Positions 23,696-35,599 of a stretch of 64,000 nucleotides of DNA are shown piece by piece (position 1 is the stretch's first letter; each line of letters begins with the position of its first letter). Location of the stretch: positions 358,846 to 422,845 of the forward strand of contig MNCI01011971.1 in NCBI GenBank assembly GCA_015680685.1, written 5' to 3'. The notes beneath the pieces are model-generated. The model was not told where the DNA came from. It saw nothing but the letters and a program-made list of their open reading frames with translations, and searched no databases. Both the position numbers and the translations under genes were made by a program. The DNA is from Gnetum montanum. Taxonomy: Eukaryota; Streptophyta; Gnetopsida; Gnetales; Gnetaceae.

Positions 23696-23703
23696 TATAA
23701 ATA
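23696..23703 (+). promoter_or_regulatory. TATA box upstream of antisense gene, copy 2
   Basis: TATAAATA followed by GGGGTTTACCCCTGGTAA, which contains the palindrome GGGGTTTACCCC. It is 146 bp before the first ATG and is conserved with T1 (11486-11493 in reverse). It is the expected promoter for transcription opposite to gag-pol. Confidence 0.65.
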
Positions 23704-23841
23704 GGGGTTTACCCCTGGTAAACTTGTCATTTTCACCGTAAGTGCGCAAAGCCCACATCTAGAGCGTAGAGCGATTGTGCCAATGAAAAGCAAGGCGGTT
23801 TAGCATAGCAACTGAGAAAGAACCTGCAATCAAGATGATAG

Positions 23842-26800
23842 CACCAAACAGAGAACGCAAACACCTAGTGCTCACTAAGGTAGATGAGGTGAAAGACACC
23901 CTGGGGTATCTTTCATAGGTGCATGTCGTAGTGCTGGAGGAAACTCCATTGTCCTAGTAAGTTGCTATGTTGCCTTTGTTTTTTATGCTACTCTTGTTTC
24001 TTTTGATTTCTTCTTGTTTCTATTTTCATTTTGCAATCTGCATTTTCTATCATTGTTTTTTCTATTATTTTGTCTGTTACACTATCATTGTTGCTGATTC
24101 AGCCACAACAGTGTATAGATGCTATGCTAAGGTTGCATGTAGCATTGCTTAGACCATCATTTCTATGGTTGTCTTACCATAGGGGTTTAGACAATTCTGG
24201 TAACTTGGCATGTGAATAGCGTAGTGTACGATCCTGAGGAGGGTTTGGCCATGTGTATGAGTTGACAACGTAACATGTGTCTATTGCAGTGTAATATAAA
24301 TCTTTTGTCAGGCGGCAAATTTGTTGAAATAAGTGCATTACATTGAATTCTTTCTTGTTTAAAAATTTGCATTTAACATTTTTTGTGGTTCTATTGGGCT
24401 ATTTCCTTGGTATTTCTGCTACGCTATATGCATGGAAAGAGTTATGCTACACTATCTGTAAATGGCTAATATTTCTACGCTATATGCAGACTTCACTCCA
24501 GCATGCTATTAACATTTTCCATTGTATTGTGCAAGGTGATGCTAAGGCTGATTTTGATCATCCTAGAAATTGTGGGGGTCTTGTGCTATCTAAGAGAACC
24601 AATGGCCAATGTTCCTCTGCCCCACGCGTGTGTGGGACAATAGGTAGTTTGGTTCCAAGAAGGTGAACGAGAGTTCCTGCAATTTCTCCTCTAGCATTTT
24701 AGTGTGATCATTTGGTCATACTTATCGAAGGAGGTAGCAGTTGTAATAACAGAAACCGTGTTACCTAGGCTGAATCTGGGTATTCTGAGATTCCTGAACG
24801 ATGGAGCAATTAGGAGAGGGTAGGGAGAGGGATCCAATTAGCACTCAAAAACATTGAGGGATCTGGCTTGGATCTATAAAATGCCCAAATATAATTGCTA
24901 CCATCAGTACAACATGTTGTTTATTGCCCGCCATATGAGAACCTGCTTTCAGAATCTAGCAGGGACCATTTACTACGTCGACAGGTGAGTTCTGTAAATA
25001 GATTCTACTATGCTATGCAATGCATGATATGCTAGGCCAAAATGTTAATAGTGTATTTTTTGTTATTAGTTTTTTTTTCAACAAGGATGGGCTTTATGGT
25101 GATATGGATGCGTTGGCTTTGGCACAAATGGCACTGCGGGAGTTTTCCTCCGCCGAGAATATGCTTGCGGGTGTCATAGGCCAATGCACATGTGAGTACA
25201 ATACCTATCCAACCAGTTACTCCCAAGTTTACAATAGGTGTAAGGAGTTGGATTTGCTATATGGGGATTGGGAAGCCTTTAAGTTGATCACCATTGAAGA
25301 TGTATTGGTGGATCTTCTACCATTCCCATCGCTGTTTAAACTTGGTAAGCTAAACTGTGGGTCATTTGCATGTTTGAGTGTTGCCCTTGTTTTTGGTTTT
25401 TTTTTCTTTTTACCTTGTCTAAGATTTTTTTTTTAGTTTTCTTATGTGCAAACTACTATAGTGGCAAAGAAATCCCAGGAGGTGAAAATGATCACCTATG
25501 GGCATCACGAGGCCAACATTACTTTAAGTATGGGAAGATGGACGAGACCCAATGTTGGCTCTGCAATGGGGTCCCAAAGTCGCTCACCAAAAATATTCAG
25601 GATGGTTGGCTCATGGACTTGTTCTTAGCTGTGAACCCAAATGTTCCTACTACTAGGATTCTTGCTCTTGCTTACTCCTTTTCTAAAAATACAGACCACT
25701 TACGCACACGTGTGCATGGTGTGCAAGTGGTCCTTGAGATCAATGACCAACTATTCACAGACCTCTTCGATGTCCCCATTGATGGTATCCTGGTAGGGGC
25801 AAAGACCAAAAAGGAGGAGAACCATCAGAGGGACATTGAGGAGTTCCTAGGGGTAGAGAAAGGATGAAAAGGGATCTCCATGGAAGCAATCAAGCCAAAA
25901 GTGACCAAAACGGTTTACCCCATCTTCCGTACTCGCACTTTCCCCCAGCCACTGTCCCAAGGCAAGATCATTGGGATTGAGGAATCTTTTGTAATGAGGG
26001 AGGTCATGGAAGAGGGGGCCCATTACAACTCAGCCAAGAATCTATGCAAAGGTTTACAAGACAAAATGTTCAAGCTTTATAAGAAGCCTGAGTCCTATTT
26101 CAATGTGTATCATGCCTTTTTCATAGCTTGCTTGCAATGGTTTACAGAATTCCTGGTGGTCTGGGAGAATGAAGTGTGGGTTATGCAAGATCATAACCAG
26201 ATTTTGAAACCATCGATCTGCTAAGTCTTCCTGACCATCCAAGCCCAGGATCCCCCAGAATCCATCAGGTAGTCATTTTCCATGACGACTAAGGATCGGG
26301 TGGCCCACAACTTCCTTGGCCACGACAATGTAGGAGATGTGCCCCCTGCTACTATAGGTAGCATATCACAGGGGAAACTTCTCATTGCCGAGATGGTGGC
26401 CACAAAGTTACGGCATAAGAGATCTTGTCTGGCTAAGGAACCTCCCCATACAGACAAATAAGGCGGGCAAAAATTGTGACTTAAGCTACGTAGAATATAG
26501 CCTCCTATTGGTAGATGTTTTTCTCTATGTTTGTTTCTTCACTGGTTTGCTTAATTCCTGCTACACTATGCTATGCTAGATAGCGTAGCATCAACATTAT
26601 GTTAACATGCTAAGCCTAATGCAAACTTACTTTGTTGCCAAAGGAAGAAGAAGAAGAAGAAGGCAACAAAGAGATGTCTGCCGCTGAAATGGGGGTAGCT
26701 AATAAAGATGTGGGGGCCTCAGCCACAGAGGGAAGGACCCTAGTCAAGAGATAACTAGCTCCCATCACAAAGGAAGGAGCTTCCATCGATGAAGAAAATG

Positions 26801-28119
26801 CTCCTGTTGATGAAGAGGATGTTTCTGTCGACGAGGAGGATTTCCCGACTGATGAGGAGGATGCCAGCACCTTAAAAGGAAAGGCTGCAGTGAATATAGA
26901 GGAAGCCTGCATCAACCAGGAAAGGGCCTCTACTGATGATCCCTTTGCTGAATGCATTTTAGCATTGGAGGAACAGATGAATGTAAAGGATGTTTCCATA
27001 GTGTTATTCTAGCAAGGAGGGGAGCTACAACAAGATGTTGGTGAGTTTAACTATATATTTGACAGTATGTCAATGGGCAANTTCTATGCTACTGTGACTA
27101 ATGCATTTCTATGTATGGCAAATGGCTTCTCACCTCAAGTGGAACCCAAAACAAGTAGTGAAGGTTGACATCATGCCAACATTCCCACCTAAAGTGGCCG
27201 AGGTGCCTTGTCGCATATACGAAGAGGTTAGCAAACATGTGTTGCACTCGGCATGCTCCTTGTGGGAGTGTAGGTACGTGAATGAAGACCTGTGGAAATG
27301 GGTCCATAGGCTCAAGAAAGAGAGAGCCCAACTGGTCGCTAATGTGGGAGACCTCCGTTTCAGAAATAAATTCCTCCTAGCCCGTGATACCAATGATCGT
27401 AGTTGGTGCATGTTCATCATAGATTACACAAGATATTGGACGGTTGTGCGGTGCAACAACGAGGCCACCTGCAAGATAATCGAGTAGCAAATGTAGATGG
27501 ACTTGTTGGCTTAGAAGAACTAGGACTTGAAGGATTCTAGCACTAGATTTTATGAGTGGGGGTAGTCCCAAAAAAACCATAAGCATATGTATAAACTATA
27601 ATGTGCCACCTACCACAAATAATACCAGGATGCTTCAGTGAATTTGTATACCCATGAAGCATTCCTAGATGTCATTGGTGTGTTTGAGGCCTACAACAAG
27701 TTCATGCAACAAGTGGATGTCAGGGAATCCCCTGAGCAAGAAGTGAATCTTCCCACAGGTGAGACCACCACTGTCTCCTTTTCTCCGAGATCGCCAAGAT
27801 GGATGACCATCAAAAAGGAGAAAGTTTCTACAAATGCTAAATTGAGTAATAGACACTAGGTAGATATTACAGAGGAGGAGGTCTAGCACTGCCTCAGGAT
27901 CGGATTGGATTGCATACTCCCCAAGATAGACACGGGGCCATCTCGGGTTAGTCACTTTCTGTGATGCAACTATTTATTTTTTATTATAGCCTTTATGTGT
28001 AATGCTAGATTACTACTTCACTTTTTATGATGCAGATTCTAGATGAAGAAGCAGGGCCCCTAGAGGGAGGAAATGAAAATGCAGAAGAAGATGATGATGC
28101 AGAGGAAGGCGATGAATAA
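23842..28119 (+). pseudogene. Antisense gene of T2 (asG, copy 2), seven inferred exons
   Basis: Exons inferred from similarity to copy 1 and GT/AG sites: 23842-~23950 (MIAPNRERKHLVLTKVDEVK), 24536-24984 (REFLQFLL, HFSVIIWSY, YVDR), 25070-25344 (NKDGLYGDMDALALAQMAL, FKLITIEDVLVDL), 25462-~26460 (QHYFKYGKMDETQCWLC, VVLEINDQLFTDLFDVPIDG, CLQWFTEFLVVWENEVWVM), 26644-27040 (acidic EEEE and repeated DEED), 27123-27946 (MPTFPPKVAEVPC, a long helical segment, EATCKIIE) and 28036-28119 (AGPLEGGNENAEEDDD, stop at 28117). Roughly 1,000 residues in all. Exon 2-3 motifs weakly recall NIF/FCP1-type HAD phosphatases, without a visible DxDxT. In-frame stops (for example 23923) and a lost acceptor (AA for AG at 27121) show that it is dead. 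Confidence 0.7.
27081..27081. other. Single-N assembly gap
   Basis: One N inside the intron before exon 6 of the antisense gene. Unlike the other two gaps it has no duplicated flank. Confidence 0.9.
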
Positions 28120-28269
28120 CAACAAAGGCTTTTCATTTTGTATTTTGTATTTTTGCAAAGCTATTGCAAACATTATTTAACTGAAACCTTGAATGAAAAA
28201 AGGAATTATGAAAAGATTTTTGTTATTCTAGCTTACATTATCTATGCGATTAGTTTTCCATGTTTTTAA

Positions 28270-28330
28270 TGTGTCTTAGTTTTAGGCCATTCTGGGCCGC
28301 ATGTAGTTTTAGGCCATTTCGGGCCATTGC
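28270..28330 (-). repeat. Remnant of array 1 in T2
   Basis: Two copies of GTAGTTTTAGGCCATT(C/T), the reverse complement of the T1 unit AATGGCCTAAAACTA. They lie just after the antisense gene, as in T1. T1 therefore expanded, or T2 lost, about six units. Confidence 0.6.
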
Positions 28331-28479
28331 GATGATGTGGATGGTGGATATGTAATTGGTTAGTAAGGGTTAGTTTGGCACCTAGCGTAGATGGATTGAT
28401 GTGTAGCAAACAAGGGATAAATGTAGAACGGATGGTAACTGGGTAGAAAGCAGTGGGGTTGCTATGCTATGCATAACTA

Positions 28480-29330
28480 CTTTCTAACCCAACATGGATT
28501 TGGTAAGATGAAGGGCCAAGACGCTTTCCTGTGGCATTCGTCTACATCGTTGTCCTCCACTTGGAAGGGCAGCTCAGCTAACATATTTTTGTTTTTTAAG
28601 CCAATGTGTTGGGCTAGCTCTTTCACTAAACCGTTAGTATTTACAGAGACAGGCACCTTGTTCTCAGAGGTTATGACCTCTGAGCCTTACTCCATATCTA
28701 CGTTATTTATTTCTTCTGTTGCTACCTCGTCACCATGGATCACCACCTCCCTACTTGCATAGGATAGATGGATCTCCTGATGTATGGGCAAAGAGACAAT
28801 CCTAAGTTGTGCTAACCATGACCTCCCCAAGATCAGGTTAAACTTGGGCATCTGTTCCACCATGATAAATGTTGCATTTGTGGGGAACTAGTCCCCTGCC
28901 ACAAAGTCCATGTGGACAGTGACTCTCACCATTACCCGTGCCCCATTGAATGACTTCAAGAAAGAAATTTTCATGGCTTTGTTTTGGTCTACCAAACCCA
29001 ATTTATCCACAATAAGGAATGGGATGACGTTTGTTGCAGCTCCATCATCGACGTGTACCCTTTAGATCTTATGTTGCCCAACCCAAATTGTGATGAATAG
29101 AGACGTTGTAGTCACCTAACCCTTTTCAAGGTCTTTCCTAATGGACTTGTCACAGAAAGTCAACTGGGATGGCTGTGGTTCTATAGGCCTAGAAGGAAGC
29201 ATAACCGAGTGGATTGCTTTCTCTTCTGCTAGCATGTTCTCGTCAACTAGTATTGCTGTTAACATGCAAACCAAAGCCTCACGGTGTGCCATGGAAGTCA
29301 TAATGAAGTCGTATAGGCTCAATGTTGTGT
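28480..29330 (-). pseudogene. T2 protease
   Basis: Minus-strand reading: MTSMAHREALVCMLTAIL, VGQHKI, active site RVHVDDGAATNVIPF (about 29070-29025), RVMVRVTVHMDFVAGD, FNLILGRSWLAQLR and the conserved tail VEDNDVDE. It stays in one frame almost throughout. TAG after VAGD and TAA after NVDME coincide with stops in T1. Confidence 0.85.
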
Positions 29331-29835
29331 TTTTTTATTTTAGAGCCTACTTGACCTGAGTAACCTCACTTAAGAGGTCTGGGCCACCTTCTTGTTTACT
29401 ACCTTTCTCTTCTTCCATTCTTCCCAGGAGATGAATTTCCCAAGAAGGTAGAGCCTCAAGTCTGGGATCAGACCCTTTCAGGCAAGGTGGCAATGACCAT
29501 GCATGTGTAGCAACATTATCCTTTGGCAATGAGGATGTAGATGCAAAGGGTGAGGGCATAGGCTAGGAAGTGCCTAGGATAGTGCATTCCATTAATGCCT
29601 CACCTATCAAGTGTTCTTCTCATTTCTTTGGATGCAAAGGCTACGGTGCTATCTTACTTAGGGTGGGGGCGATTGAGTGCCTGAAACCCTGATGATGAAT
29701 GGTGCTTGTGCTATTAATGCGGTCAACAATGGTGTGGTTTTGCTTATAGGTGGTGTAGGGGCAGATGTCTAGGGAGGGATTCTCAAGACAAACAGTTGCT
29801 ATGGGTTTTTCTTAGCTACCGATGGTGTTGGTGTG

Positions 29836-32245
29836 CTACGCTAAGGCACATGAATCACGAAATGGCTTCTGGGATGGTTTGGGGTTACTTTCAATGTCTA
29901 TAGTGTTGATAATGTAATCGGCATTATTGGCATTAAGAGGATCCATGTAGACATGTAGAGATTTGTTTTTGGGATGGACTAGGTTGCTTTTGTCTAGAAC
30001 TAGTTTCCCTTGATCAATCATTCTTTGGATGTCATCCTTTAGCACCAAGCGGTAACTTGTATCGTGACCACACTACTAATGGTAGTCATAGAATTGCTCC
30101 AACCTAAAATTTTTTAAAACCAATAGCTCATTGGGCAAAGCCAAGGAGGGGTTCCTAAGGAGTTTGTAGTACCGTTGATGTTTTTTGGCTACCTCCTTTG
30201 ACATCCGATTGTATTAGATATACCCTACCCCTAGTAATTTCTTCAAGAGTTCTGAAGCCTTGACAGGCAGCAGGGTGTACTTAGAGTAATCTTTGCTCAA
30301 CGATAGGTTTGGATGGTGTGGACGCTTCTGGTGCGGATGTCGAAGGTTGGGCTGTGTTGTTTGGTGCGGGTGTAGGGTTAGTTGCTGGTGCAGCCATCCT
30401 CTTGTTATTATTTTTTTTGGGTTTGGCTTCATTTTCCACAGCTTCCACGATGGCTATTACAGCCTTACCCTTGTCTTTGTCCTTCTTCACAAAGGTGTTC
30501 TTATATGCAACATAGGTTGGGTCTTTTCTTGCGTCAACTGCATCTTGTATGATCTTAGTCTAGGCAAAAACCTGACTAAGTGTCCATGGAGCGAGATAGT
30601 ATAATTTGGACTTAATGAAGTTGTTCACTGTACCCTTAAAGGCTTGCAGATCTCGTTAAGGATAGCGCTCCACCATTATATGAATTTCTGGACCAGTTCG
30701 AGTGGATCTTACTTGCTGCTCATTAACTGATCCAGCATAACCTCTAGTATCAAGTTATACTTGAAATGCATTATGAATTGGGTTAGAAGCTCCTCTAGGT
30801 TTGAGATTGAGGAGCATGGGAGCACGCAATACCAGTCCAGAGCTTTGCCCATCAGAGACATAGCAAAGACATAGATGATTGTATGCAGCCATTGTTGGAG
30901 AAGAAGGGACTCAAATATAAATGTAACAAGATGGGTGTTGGGATCACCCTCCCTGCTCTATTTTATGAATTGGGGGAGTGGCATCCCGGGGGGTAGTACT
31001 AACATGGGGACTATCAGACTGATAGGATCTTCCTAGTAAAAATACATGATTTGTACCATATCAGAACTAGAAACCTTGAGGTGTTTGATTTACTCAGTAA
31101 GGATCTAGATAAGTTGGAATGCTTGATCCATACCCAGGGATGACGCGGATGGTTGGGGAGCTGCATAGGAAACTTCCATCTGTGGAATGGCAGGGGAAGT
31201 GACATGACCCATAGGTGGTGATGTTGGGGTGGCCCCTATGAAAGGTGCTTCTTGTGTTGTCCACCACCCGGTAGGTTGTGCTGTTGGAGTAGCAACTACT
31301 AGTTGTGGCATGGGCTAGGTTGTTTGCGTGGCTGGTGGGATAGACCATTTTCCCACGCTTATTTGTACTATTTTTCTGACCTAGTACATTTGGTGGTGAG
31401 TGTAGTGGGACATTTGCAATGGCTACAAAACAAGAGGAGAAGTGAATGGGATCCATCATGTGGATGAGACTGAGCCCACCACTTACAGTGGGACAAGTGT
31501 AGACATCATAATGGACGTAGAAACTACATCAATTACAATGTAGGTACGGTGTGAACGTAGGGCATGGTAGCCATGATTGGTGCATGGTGCAAAGAAGGAA
31601 TGGATTGGGAAACATTTTTCGGAGGGATAGTGGTTGAGAATGAGATGGAGGAAAAGGCGTGTTGATATGCCAAGGGCATGGTGTTGGTACCATTGCCGAT
31701 GAAACTACGGGTTGTGACGATGTGGACATGATCATGAAGGGAAAATTGGTAAAGAGCAGGTTCATCTAGAAAGATGGGGTGGGAGGGATGGTGGCACAGT
31801 TAGTTTCATCCCCACCCTCAGATTTGGAATCCAGTTCCTCTTGTTCATCTTGGAATGTCTCATCATGGTGATACACTGTGTCTCAAAACTCCCTAGACCT
31901 AATGACCACTATCAATTGATCTATGAGCCATTGATGCATCTGTGTCAAAGGGATGGAAATTCTAGGAGTACAAATAAATTCCTTTCCATTACAGTAAGCA
32001 AACTTGAAGTTGCACTTGTCCTCAAGTTCTTATGCATCTTAGGGAAAATCTTCCTAAACCTTAGCGTAGAGAAATTTATATTGCTCATATTGTTGAGCCA
32101 AGCCCTTCGGTGATCGATTTTGGATCCTGAGAGATTAGTGTAGCTCTTGCACTAGGTTGAGCGGTTGCTCGGCACTTATGATGCCTTGAACTGAGAGGGG
32201 AACCTCAACATTAGAGGTAGTAACTGCAGTGCTTGAAGAAATCAT
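29836..32245 (-). pseudogene. T2 gag
   Basis: Starts MISSSTAVTTSNVEVPLS at 32245, homologous to T1 MAFATTANETFNAEVPIM. N-terminal region SLRIQNRSPKGLAQQ, a Ser/Pro-rich stretch (31765-31094), the capsid core around 30980-30600, a Pro/Asn linker (30490-30214) and the nucleocapsid end at 30048-29836 (VLKDDIQRMIDQGKLVLD). Frameshifts and stops are frequent. Several TAG stops of T1 are Gln codons here (for example LIDQLI against LLD-stop-LI-stop). Confidence 0.85.
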
Positions 32246-32494
32246 TTTCGTAAGGTTAAAAGAAAAGGGTTTGCAAACAAGAAAAGCAAGGAGATAGAAT
32301 GGCGATTGGAGGCTTTCTATCCTATAAGATTCCAAAGGAACCATTGTAGCAACTGATCTACACCACATGATGCATAAACAATCATAAAAGGGTGTCACAT
32401 TTATGCTACTACATGACAGGATACATAATGTGTGTAGGACTAGTGTGAAACATGAAAAAGGCACCAAAAGGCCCTCCTTCTAGTGCCAGAAAAC

Positions 32495-34197
32495 TATAGC
32501 GATCAAAAACGTTGATGGCTGGAGACACCAAGAGGTTGTTGAGCAAATAGTTTCAACCCTGAATCTGTACGAGGGTCATGCTAGATAAAATAGAAATAGG
32601 GTGCCTTCAATGGTTTGGTCGATTAGACAGGAACTTAACTAGTGTAATTTAACCTTTTGTAAAAGTTGTTTTAAGTGTGAAATACGTGAGATCTAATCGA
32701 TGATCAAGAAATGTGATAATAAAGAAAATGATGTTGAATAATGATGAAAATAAAGAAACCATAGAGTAATTAGGATAAGAAAATACACCATCACAAAGTT
32801 GCAGGTTTGATTCTCTTCTTTTCTTGAAAATGTATAACAAGTTATACAATGCTAGAGGTGCATGGAGAGTCCAGGAATGACCAGAACGCTCGAAATTCCT
32901 CAACTACATTTTTTTAAGTACAAGCTTAAAAGCCAACAATGAAAAATGCCAACTAGAAAAAAAGCTAATGCCAAGTGTTGATACAAAAGATGCCAACCAC
33001 TGGAATCTACCGACCTCACAAATTGTGAATTTTCCAACTTGCCAACAGAGTTCTCAATTTTCCAACCACAAAAAAATGCTAACAATGCTCAAAATTTCCA
33101 ACCCCAAATAAATTTTTCCAACCCTTTAAGCATTGGTCATCAGGGTATTTTTAGGGCCAGGACTACGTAAGAAATGAGGCCTGGATGATGCGTGTGCTAG
33201 ACCCATGAGATGCTGACATGCCCATATTGCATTGATATGCAAAGACGATTGTACACTTGCTATGCCGCAATCATGTTGTCAAAACTGAGAGTGCTGGCAT
33301 CAAGTCTGCAAACAATGCAAGAAAGAGATGAAGCATACTTTCATAGCGTAGCTATTTCCTATGCTATAGCATAGCATAGCGTAGCTATTTCCTATGCTAT
33401 AGCATAGCATAGCGTAGCAACTAGCATTAACTGCAACTCGTGCTAAATTTGCATATACTTGTTTGAAGCTTTGATCATGGTAATGGCTGCAACTTTTTCC
33501 TTTTGCAAAGGGGAGCCTCTAAACTTTCTAAACTTGCATTTCAAACATTTTTTGCTATTCTTGTATTGTCGCTATGCTGTGCTATGCTATGTAGTGTAGC
33601 ATAGTGTAGCAGCCGACATATCCTACTTCTTTTGCTCAATCCACCACTTTCTAGTAAGAGACCTTGCCAAAGGACTTGAAGCCAAACAAGGTAACTGGTT
33701 TTGGAGAACAGAGTTCTTTGTGAGTGCAATTTATTCATTGGAATCACTTGGTATGCTTGGCCTTTCTAATTATCCTTTGCTACGCTGTGCTACGCTGCGT
33801 AGCATAGCATAGCATAGCACCCTATTCTGCAATAGTTTTCACTTGATTGCATGAGTAGCTGTCCTCTGAGGCTTTCTATGCTACATAGAGTAGTGTAGTG
33901 TAGCAAGCTTCTTCACTAGAAAACGTGCCAAACTATTTTGCGCATCCTGAGCACCGCCGACAACTCCAAGCATGGTGTCTAAATAGACTGTCAGCCAGGT
34001 GAATCACCCAGGTGGGCAGGCCAAAGAGTCCATTAGGCCTGTTGGCTCTAGAGGTAGAAAACTTGCTGAAATGAATAGTCTAAATTTAGTGGATTCATTT
34101 ACTGCCAAACTATCATGAGGCTACACTTGTGGAAGTGTTTGCCTCATTTCCAAGACCCTGGTGAAGCAAGAGTGCCTTCAAATTTTAGGGTGTTTCA
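32495..34197 (-). repeat. T2 5' LTR
   Basis: On the minus strand it starts TGAAACACCC (34197) and ends GCTATA (32495), followed by GTTTTCTGGCACTAGAAGG, the primer region. It carries many TGCTACGCTA/TAGCGTAGCA palindromes (33340-33420, 33575-33610, 33775-33910) and a perfect double 33-bp unit at 33345-33410. The TATA box is decayed to CTAAAAATACCC near 33150. Confidence 0.85.
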
Positions 34198-34229
34198 CAT
34201 TTCTTCCAAGGCATAGTTAGATGCATTCA

Positions 34230-35420
34230 TCATGTTATGGAATGGTTTGAACCAATCTGGTGCTTGTTAGATTGGTGTTTCTACAAGTTTCTCTTTTAAC
34301 TATTGAAATGCATGTTCACATTCCTTGGTCTAGATGAAAGGTCCATCTTTCTTTATAAGCTCTACCAATGGCTTTGCAATCTTAGAGAAATTCTCTATGA
34401 ATGATTGGTAGTAGCTAGTGTATCCAAGAAATCACTGAACATCTTTAATGGTCTCTGGTTACTGTGTTATTCCTTGGATGACCCTTGTCTTCTTTGGATC
34501 TATATTAATCCCTTTTTGTAAAATTTCGTGCCCTACCACAATGCCTTCTTGAACCATGAGATGGCTCTTTTACTAGTTGAGTTAGAAATTTGTTTCTACA
34601 CATTTGTTTAATGCTTCCTCAAGGAAGTTCAAGGGTTGTTCAAATGTAGTTCCATAGGTGGAAAAGTCATCCATGAAAACTTCTACACCACTAGCGATCT
34701 GCTATTGGAAAATAATAAGAACCAAGCATTGAAATGTTGTAGGGGCATCGCATAAACTAAATGGCATTCTATAATATGAAAAATTCCCCCAAGGACTTGT
34801 GAATGTTGTCTTAGCCTGATCTTCTAGTGCAATTTGGATTTGGTTATAGCCACTATAACCATCCAAGAAGCTATAATAATGATGCCCAGATATGGTGTCC
34901 AACACTTGATTCATAAATGACAAGGAAAAATGATCTTTAAATGTTTCCATATTCAATAGTCTAAAGTCGATGTAGATCCACCATTTTCCATCCTTCTTCA
35001 GCACAATTATGAGTGGGCTAGCCCACTCACTATACATGATTGGATAGATGAACCCTGCCTTGAGGAGTTCAATTTTCTCTTTGATGATCTATTTCAATTT
35101 GGGGTCCAACCACTTCTGCGGCTACCTTCTAGGCTTCATGGTTGGGTTGGTGTAAATACAATGCTAGCATATCCTTGGATCAATTCCTATTAGCTCTAGA
35201 TATGACTAAGCAAAGACTACTTACCACTTATTAACTACCTTCACCAATTTTTCTTTTTATTCAGGAGAAATTTTGACATTAATTATGAATGATTTACCAT
35301 TTTTAAAAAATGTATATTCCATATCAGCTAGTAAAGTTTTTAACTCTAGAGGCTCTTTCTTGAAGCTATTAGGGATTTCCAACTCTCCCCAACAAGTGTC
35401 ATCATCTTCGATAGTGAGTT
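34230..35420 (-). pseudogene. A2 reverse transcriptase
   Basis: Minus-strand reading: ELEIPNSFKKEPLELKTL, YSEWASPLIIVLKKDGKWW, DFRLLNMETFKDHFSL, HHYYSFLDGYSGYNQIQIA, TTFTSPWGNFSYYRMPFSL, the catalytic FMDDF (34663-34677), MVQEGIVVGHEI, INIDPKKTRVIQGI and FLGYTSYYQSFIENFSKI. A 111-residue stretch (35037-34702) is free of stops. Several Q or W positions are TAG. It ends where the RNase H start is cut by T2. Confidence 0.85.
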
Positions 35421-35599
35421 AGAAATAAACTTATTCAATTTTGTTTATGCCTTTAATATAAGCACATGTTAGGCTCTCAGTTCATTTCATGCATATAGTG
35501 CTACTATCTGAGTTAGCTATTAGCCACTAGGTGCCCTCTTGTTTTGTGGCTGCTGCATATAGATACCTTTGAATACTGATTTCTTGTGCACACTAATTG

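Larger units (their letters stand above)
23000..34197 (-). mobile_element. T2: 5' two-thirds of a second Tat-lineage element, minus strand (left end uncertain)
   Basis: Minus-strand order: 5' LTR (34197-32495), primer region, gag, protease, remnant of array 1, antisense gene (which reads plus here), array 2, then the first bases of the pre-RT segment (23085-23170 matches the reverse complement of about 11985-12070). RT, RNase H, integrase and the 3' LTR are absent. The 5' LTR starts TGAAACACCC on the minus strand and abuts the RNase H start of A2, so T2 jumped into A2. It is a sister copy of T1 in the same family and gives the comparison used throughout. Confidence 0.85.

Noticed and set aside
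33345-33410. Double 33-bp repeat in the T2 LTR as an assembly artefact like the 46-bp ones
   Set aside because: There is no N between the copies, the length differs, and the unit is made of the palindromic words common in this LTR family, so a real duplication is equally likely.
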